A stretch of 64,000 nt of DNA, taken from Paenimyroides baculatum (GTDB lineage: Bacteria > Bacteroidota > Bacteroidia > Flavobacteriales > Flavobacteriaceae). The translations under genes were made by a program, and so were the position numbers. The notes beneath the pieces were generated by a model. That model ran no database searches and was not told the DNA's origin. It saw only the letters and a list, made by a program, of their open reading frames with translations. The stretch's first letter is position 1. Each line of letters starts with the position of its first letter. Location: the NCBI RefSeq assembly GCF_008629655.1, contig NZ_VWSG01000007.1, positions 1-64,000 of the forward strand. The letters run 5' to 3'. Positions 60,356 through 64,000 of the stretch are shown here, piece by piece.

Positions 60356-61120
60356 TTAAAATTCAACATATGTGTTAGCGTCTTTAATAAGGTAATCTTG
60401 TAAATCATTTGGGTTTATCAATACACTTTTCACAATATTTTCTCCTCTATATTGTAGTTTTAGTTCATTCATTTTCCAATAAAATGACTCTTTTAAAAAA
60501 ATCAATTCTAAATTTTCAACATCATTATTTAAATAGTGCTTTCCTAGTTCTTTTAATGAACATATTGATATATTTTCAAAAGGCTTTACATTTTCATAAA
60601 TTGGATATTCAATTATTTTTCCATATTCATCGTCGTAAGGAACAAGGTAACTCACTTTGTCTTCTTTTATCCAATTCAGACTCTCATCAAAAGCATAACC
60701 GATACAATATTTTACATTCTCAATAGGTTCAAAATAATAATATATTGAGTATTTTACTTTACATTTATCTAAATCTCTTTTTAGAGCATTGTTTTTGAAA
60801 TTATCGAGACTATCTTTATACACTTTTTCAAAACTTTGGAATATTAATTTCTCTTTAAAATAAGCAGACGCCTCCTTTAAAATTATATTTTTAACTATTG
60901 AGTCAATTTTGATATAATCATGTTTAACCATTTCTATATTGCCTTTTTCGAAAGGATGTTTAATGTAACTGAAGTTTTTCGATTCTTGATTATAAGAATA
61001 CGTTGGGCATTTTAAAATGTATTTAATATTTTCAAAAGTACCGCTCAGTAACTTTTCATTACACTGAGAGAATCCAGTATAACTGAAAAAGAAAATTAAT
61101 AGAAATAGCATATTTTTCAT
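60356..61120 (-). CDS. Secreted protein of unknown function
   Basis: The ATG at 61120 gives a signal peptide (ending GFSQ) and a protein of 254 residues, Lys/Glu/Tyr-rich. No family is recognised. Its A+T content appears higher than that of the neighbours, and it is flanked by repeats on both sides (60286-60345 and 61134-61195). It may therefore be a recent arrival, which is inference. Confidence 0.7.
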   Translation of the reverse strand: MKNMLFLLIFFFSYTGFSQCNEKLLSGTFENIKYILKCPTYSYNQESKNFSYIKHPFEKGNIEMVKHDYIKIDSIVKNIILKEASAYFKEKLIFQSFEKVYKDSLDNFKNNALKRDLDKCKVKYSIYYYFEPIENVKYCIGYAFDESLNWIKEDKVSYLVPYDDEYGKIIEYPIYENVKPFENISICSLKELGKHYLNNDVENLELIFLKESFYWKMNELKLQYRGENIVKSVLINPNDLQDYLIKDANTYVEF

Positions 61121-61133
61121 ATCTGCAATATAA

Positions 61134-61169
61134 CAAAAAACCCACAAGGTCAAGCGGACCTTGCAGGTT
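61134..61169 (-). terminator. Terminator of the acyl-CoA carboxylase operon
   Basis: The arms ACCCACAAGGTC/GACCTTGCAGGT pair with two mismatches. A T-run follows on the minus strand. It belongs to the same hairpin type as 24838-24870. Confidence 0.7.
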
Positions 61170-61205
61170 CTAATATCTAAAATCTAGTATCTAAGTTTTA
61201 ACAGA

Positions 61206-62753
61206 CTACAACGGAATGTTTCCGTGTTTACGGTTTGGTGTTGCTACTTCTTTATTTTCGAGCATTTTAAATGCTTTGATTAATTTGCGACGTGTATCTT
61301 GCGGAAAAATAACTTCATCAATAAAACCACGTTGTGCTGCACGATACGGATTAGCGAATTTTTCAGCATATTCTGCTTCTTTTTCTGCTAATTTGGCTGC
61401 TGGATCTGCTGCTTCGGCGATTTCGCGTTTAAAGATAATTTCCGATGCTCCTTTTGCTCCCATTACTGCAATTTCAGCTCCTGGCCACGCAAAATTCATA
61501 TCGGCACCAATGTGTTTAGAGTTCATTACATCGTACGCACCACCATAGGCTTTACGCGTAATTACGGTCACTTTTGGCACAGTAGCTTCAGACAACGCAT
61601 ACAATAATTTTGCACCGTGCACAATGATTCCGTTCCATTCCTGATCGGTTCCCGGTAAAAATCCAGGTACATCAACCAAAACTAATAACGGAATGTTGAA
61701 AGCATCACAAAAACGCACAAATCGAGCTGATTTTATTGATGAATTCACATCTAAACATCCTGCCAAAAACATTGGATTGTTTGCTACGATACCAACCGAT
61801 TTTCCGCCGATACGTGCAAATCCTACAATAATATTTTCGGCATAATTTTTATGAATTTCGTAGAACGAATCTTCGTCGATCACATTGTTGATTACATCGT
61901 GCATATCATAAGGCTTGTTGGCATTATCTGGCACAATATTGTTTAACTGATCGCGGATTTCATCGCCAAATTCAAAAGGTAAGTCTTCAACAACTTCCTG
62001 ATTATTTTGCGGAATGTAGCTTAACAAGCGTTTTACATCTTCTAAACACTCAATATCGTTAGCCGAAGTTGTATGTGCAACTCCTGATTTTGTTGAATGC
62101 GTTGATGCTCCACCCAATTCTTCTGCCGAAACGGTTTCATTGGTAACGGTTTTAACAACATTAGGTCCGGTAACGAACATATATGAAGATCCTTCAACCA
62201 TCATAGTAAAATCGGTCATTGCCGGCGAATAAACTGCTCCACCTGCACATGGTCCCATGATTGCTGAAATTTGAGGAATAACGCCTGATGACTGTACATT
62301 TCTAAAGAAAATATCGGCATAACCACCTAACGAACGAACACCTTCTTGAATACGCGCTCCACCTGAATCGTTTAGTCCGATCATTGGTGCACCTACTTTC
62401 AACGCCATGTCCATTACTTTACAGATTTTTTCGGCATGCGTTTCAGACAAAGCTCCACCAAAAACGGTAAAATCCTGTGCAAAAGCATACACTAAACGTC
62501 CGTTTACTGTTCCGTAACCTGTGATTACACCATCACCTAAATAATGTTCTTTATCTAAACCGAAATCTTTGGTACGGTGTGTTACAAAAGCACCGATTTC
62601 TTCGAACGATCCTTCATCGAAAAAATATTCGATACGTTCACGAGCCGTTAATTTCTTTTTTGCATGTTGCGCTGCAATACGCTTTTCGCCACCGCCTAAT
62701 TGGGCTTCGGCTAATTTTTTATTTAAAATATCGAATTTTGTATTTGATTCCAT
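61206..62753 (-). CDS. pccB: Acyl-CoA (propionyl-CoA) carboxylase, beta subunit
   Basis: A 515-residue carboxyltransferase of the PccB/MmdA type, with the two crotonase-like halves. The biotin-side motif [13 protein letters not shown] is at about residues 165-177, and the CoA-side motif GGAYDVM is in the second half. It transfers carboxyl from biotin to propionyl- or acetyl-CoA. The biotin carboxylase subunit gene lies 68 bases upstream. The biotin carrier is not in the window and may precede it. Confidence 0.94.
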   Translation of the reverse strand: MESNTKFDILNKKLAEAQLGGGEKRIAAQHAKKKLTARERIEYFFDEGSFEEIGAFVTHRTKDFGLDKEHYLGDGVITGYGTVNGRLVYAFAQDFTVFGGALSETHAEKICKVMDMALKVGAPMIGLNDSGGARIQEGVRSLGGYADIFFRNVQSSGVIPQISAIMGPCAGGAVYSPAMTDFTMMVEGSSYMFVTGPNVVKTVTNETVSAEELGGASTHSTKSGVAHTTSANDIECLEDVKRLLSYIPQNNQEVVEDLPFEFGDEIRDQLNNIVPDNANKPYDMHDVINNVIDEDSFYEIHKNYAENIIVGFARIGGKSVGIVANNPMFLAGCLDVNSSIKSARFVRFCDAFNIPLLVLVDVPGFLPGTDQEWNGIIVHGAKLLYALSEATVPKVTVITRKAYGGAYDVMNSKHIGADMNFAWPGAEIAVMGAKGASEIIFKREIAEAADPAAKLAEKEAEYAEKFANPYRAAQRGFIDEVIFPQDTRRKLIKAFKMLENKEVATPNRKHGNIPL

Positions 62754-62821
62754 TTTCTTTCTTTTATTTAGCCCTTAGTCTTTAGTTATCAGCTTTAAGA
62801 CTTAGAACTTTAGACTTTCGA

Positions 62822-64000
62822 CTATAGCTTCGTTGGTACGCGTAAAACTTTTTGATCAGCAAAATAGTTCTTTAAAGCTACCAATACAGCAACTTCTGCC
62901 TCTTTTGCCTGATTTTCTTTAATGATATCGGCACTGTAAAATTTCTTAACGAAATTGGTATCGAAATCTCCAGAAACAAACGCATCATGCTTAAACACAA
63001 ACGTACCAAAAGGCAATGTTGTGCTTACACCCTCAATCTTATAATCTTGAATTGCCTTTAGCATCAACTCAATTGCTTCGTTACGGTCTTTACCATACGT
63101 GATTAGTTTTGAAAGCATTGGATCGTAATAAATAGGCACATCCATACCTTGTTCAAAACCGTTATCTACTCTTATTCCCTCACCTTCCGGCAAAATGTAA
63201 GTAGATAAATTTCCAACCGATGGCAAGAAATCATTCAAAGGATCTTCGGCATACACACGTAATTCCAACGCATGGCCTTTTATTTTTAAATCTTCTTGTT
63301 TAATTGGAAGTACTTCGCCACGAGCTACACGAATCTGCATTTCTACTAAATCAATTCCTGTGATCAATTCCGTAACCGGATGTTCAACCTGCAAACGCGT
63401 ATTCATTTCTAAAAAGTAGAAATTCTTGTTTTCATCCAATAAAAACTCAACCGTTCCTGCACCAACATAATCACACGATTTTGCCACTTTTACAGCAGCT
63501 TCGCCCATTGCCTGACGAATTTCGGGAGTTAAAACGGCAGAAGGTGCTTCCTCAACGACTTTTTGGTGACGACGCTGAACCGAACATTCACGTTCGAACA
63601 AATAAATCACGTTTCCGTGTGTATCTGCCATTACCTGAATTTCGATATGGCGCGGAGAACCTACATATTTTTCAATAAAAACAGATCCATCTCCAAAAGC
63701 TGAAGTTGCTTCGGAAATAGCGCGCTGCATTTGCGATTCAAAATCTTCTTCCTTCTCTACCACACGCATTCCTTTTCCACCACCACCGGCAGATGCTTTG
63801 ATCAAGATAGGAAAACCGACTTCTTTTGCTACTTGTTTCGCTTCATCGATATCGGTAATTGCGTGATCCAAACCAGGAACCATAGGGATATCGTAGGCTT
63901 TTACAGTATCTTTTGCTGCCAATTTATCGCCCATTACTTCAATGGCATGCGATTTTGGACCGATAAACGTGATTCCGTTTTTCTCTGCCATTTCGGCAAA
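62822..64000 (-). CDS. accC: Biotin carboxylase subunit (AccC-type), truncated by the window edge
   Basis: The C-terminal 393 codons of a biotin carboxylase, with the ATP-grasp glycine loop ASAGGGGKGMR and the active-site segment EMNTRLQVEHPVTE. The frame is open to base 64000, so the true start lies beyond the window, and a first Met at 63991 is not the start. It carboxylates biotin with ATP and bicarbonate, supplying the beta subunit encoded next. The spacer to that gene contains word-like repeats. Confidence 0.95.
   Translation of the reverse strand, partial: FAEMAEKNGITFIGPKSHAIEVMGDKLAAKDTVKAYDIPMVPGLDHAITDIDEAKQVAKEVGFPILIKASAGGGGKGMRVVEKEEDFESQMQRAISEATSAFGDGSVFIEKYVGSPRHIEIQVMADTHGNVIYLFERECSVQRRHQKVVEEAPSAVLTPEIRQAMGEAAVKVAKSCDYVGAGTVEFLLDENKNFYFLEMNTRLQVEHPVTELITGIDLVEMQIRVARGEVLPIKQEDLKIKGHALELRVYAEDPLNDFLPSVGNLSTYILPEGEGIRVDNGFEQGMDVPIYYDPMLSKLITYGKDRNEAIELMLKAIQDYKIEGVSTTLPFGTFVFKHDAFVSGDFDTNFVKKFYSADIIKENQAKEAEVAVLVALKNYFADQKVLRVPTKL

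Overview
The window is a compact, AT-rich chromosomal segment from a member of the Bacteroidota, most likely a Flavobacteriaceae genus near Flavobacterium or Myroides. The indicators are the TAnnTTTG-type -7 promoter boxes, a PorZ-like type IX secretion component with its C-terminal sorting domain, a complete Bat aerotolerance operon, DUF6029, DUF4292 and Omp28-type surface proteins, and a six-domain ribosomal protein S1. I see no rRNA, tRNA, CRISPR array, integrase or transposase. Genes are closely packed, and most are housekeeping or cell-envelope genes.

Layout: 0.1-7 kb holds rpsA, a TlpA thioredoxin coupled to a DUF6029 barrel, and two lipoproteins (Omp28-like thioredoxin-fold and MACPF/perforin). 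6.9-12 kb holds DinB, a polytopic 'Gcr/SpecificRecomb' membrane protein, a CYTH phosphatase, two overlapping RlpA-like genes and a small membrane protein. 12-20.5 kb is a metal-homeostasis region: TonB receptor, DtxR/MntR-type regulator, ZIP transporter, feoAB with its small partner, and a SCO protein. It is interrupted by a phytanoyl-CoA dioxygenase that has lost its start codon and by a GIY-YIG nuclease gene bracketed by two nested repeat families. 20.6-27.4 kb holds tandem M13 peptidases, a barrel protein, a PPP phosphatase and an AlbA/Schlafen-type protein. 27.5-36.5 kb is the moxR-DUF58-DUF4381-like-batABCDE operon.

36.6-42.6 kb holds an aldehyde dehydrogenase, a DUF4279 gene, recO-porZ and a Cys/Met-metabolism PLP enzyme. 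42.7-48.5 kb is an envelope operon: DUF3298 lipoprotein, flippase, dut, sugar nucleotidyltransferase, DUF4292 lipoprotein and an EnvC-like activator. 48.5-52 kb has 3-hydroxyanthranilate dioxygenase, an ALDH7-type dehydrogenase, two DUF2059 proteins and YchJ. 52-56.5 kb has a 52-codon gene followed by sbcDC. 56.5-64 kb has an unknown secreted protein, an LpxH-like phosphoesterase with a glycosyltransferase, VF530, SlyD, another unknown secreted protein, and the beta and biotin-carboxylase subunits of an acyl-CoA carboxylase that runs off the right edge.

Most interesting points: (1) the GIY-YIG nuclease flanked by nested REP-like palindromes, a possible nuclease-linked repeat element; (2) matching palindromes laid over the -7 boxes of the TonB-receptor and feoAB promoters, likely sites for the DtxR-family regulator encoded between them; (3) a dioxygenase with an intact body but no start codon; (4) a MACPF lipoprotein with an unrecognised C-terminal region; (5) several families of intergenic palindromes and word-like repeats. 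Promoter, operator and terminator calls were made by eye. Family names come from recognising motifs, not from database searches.
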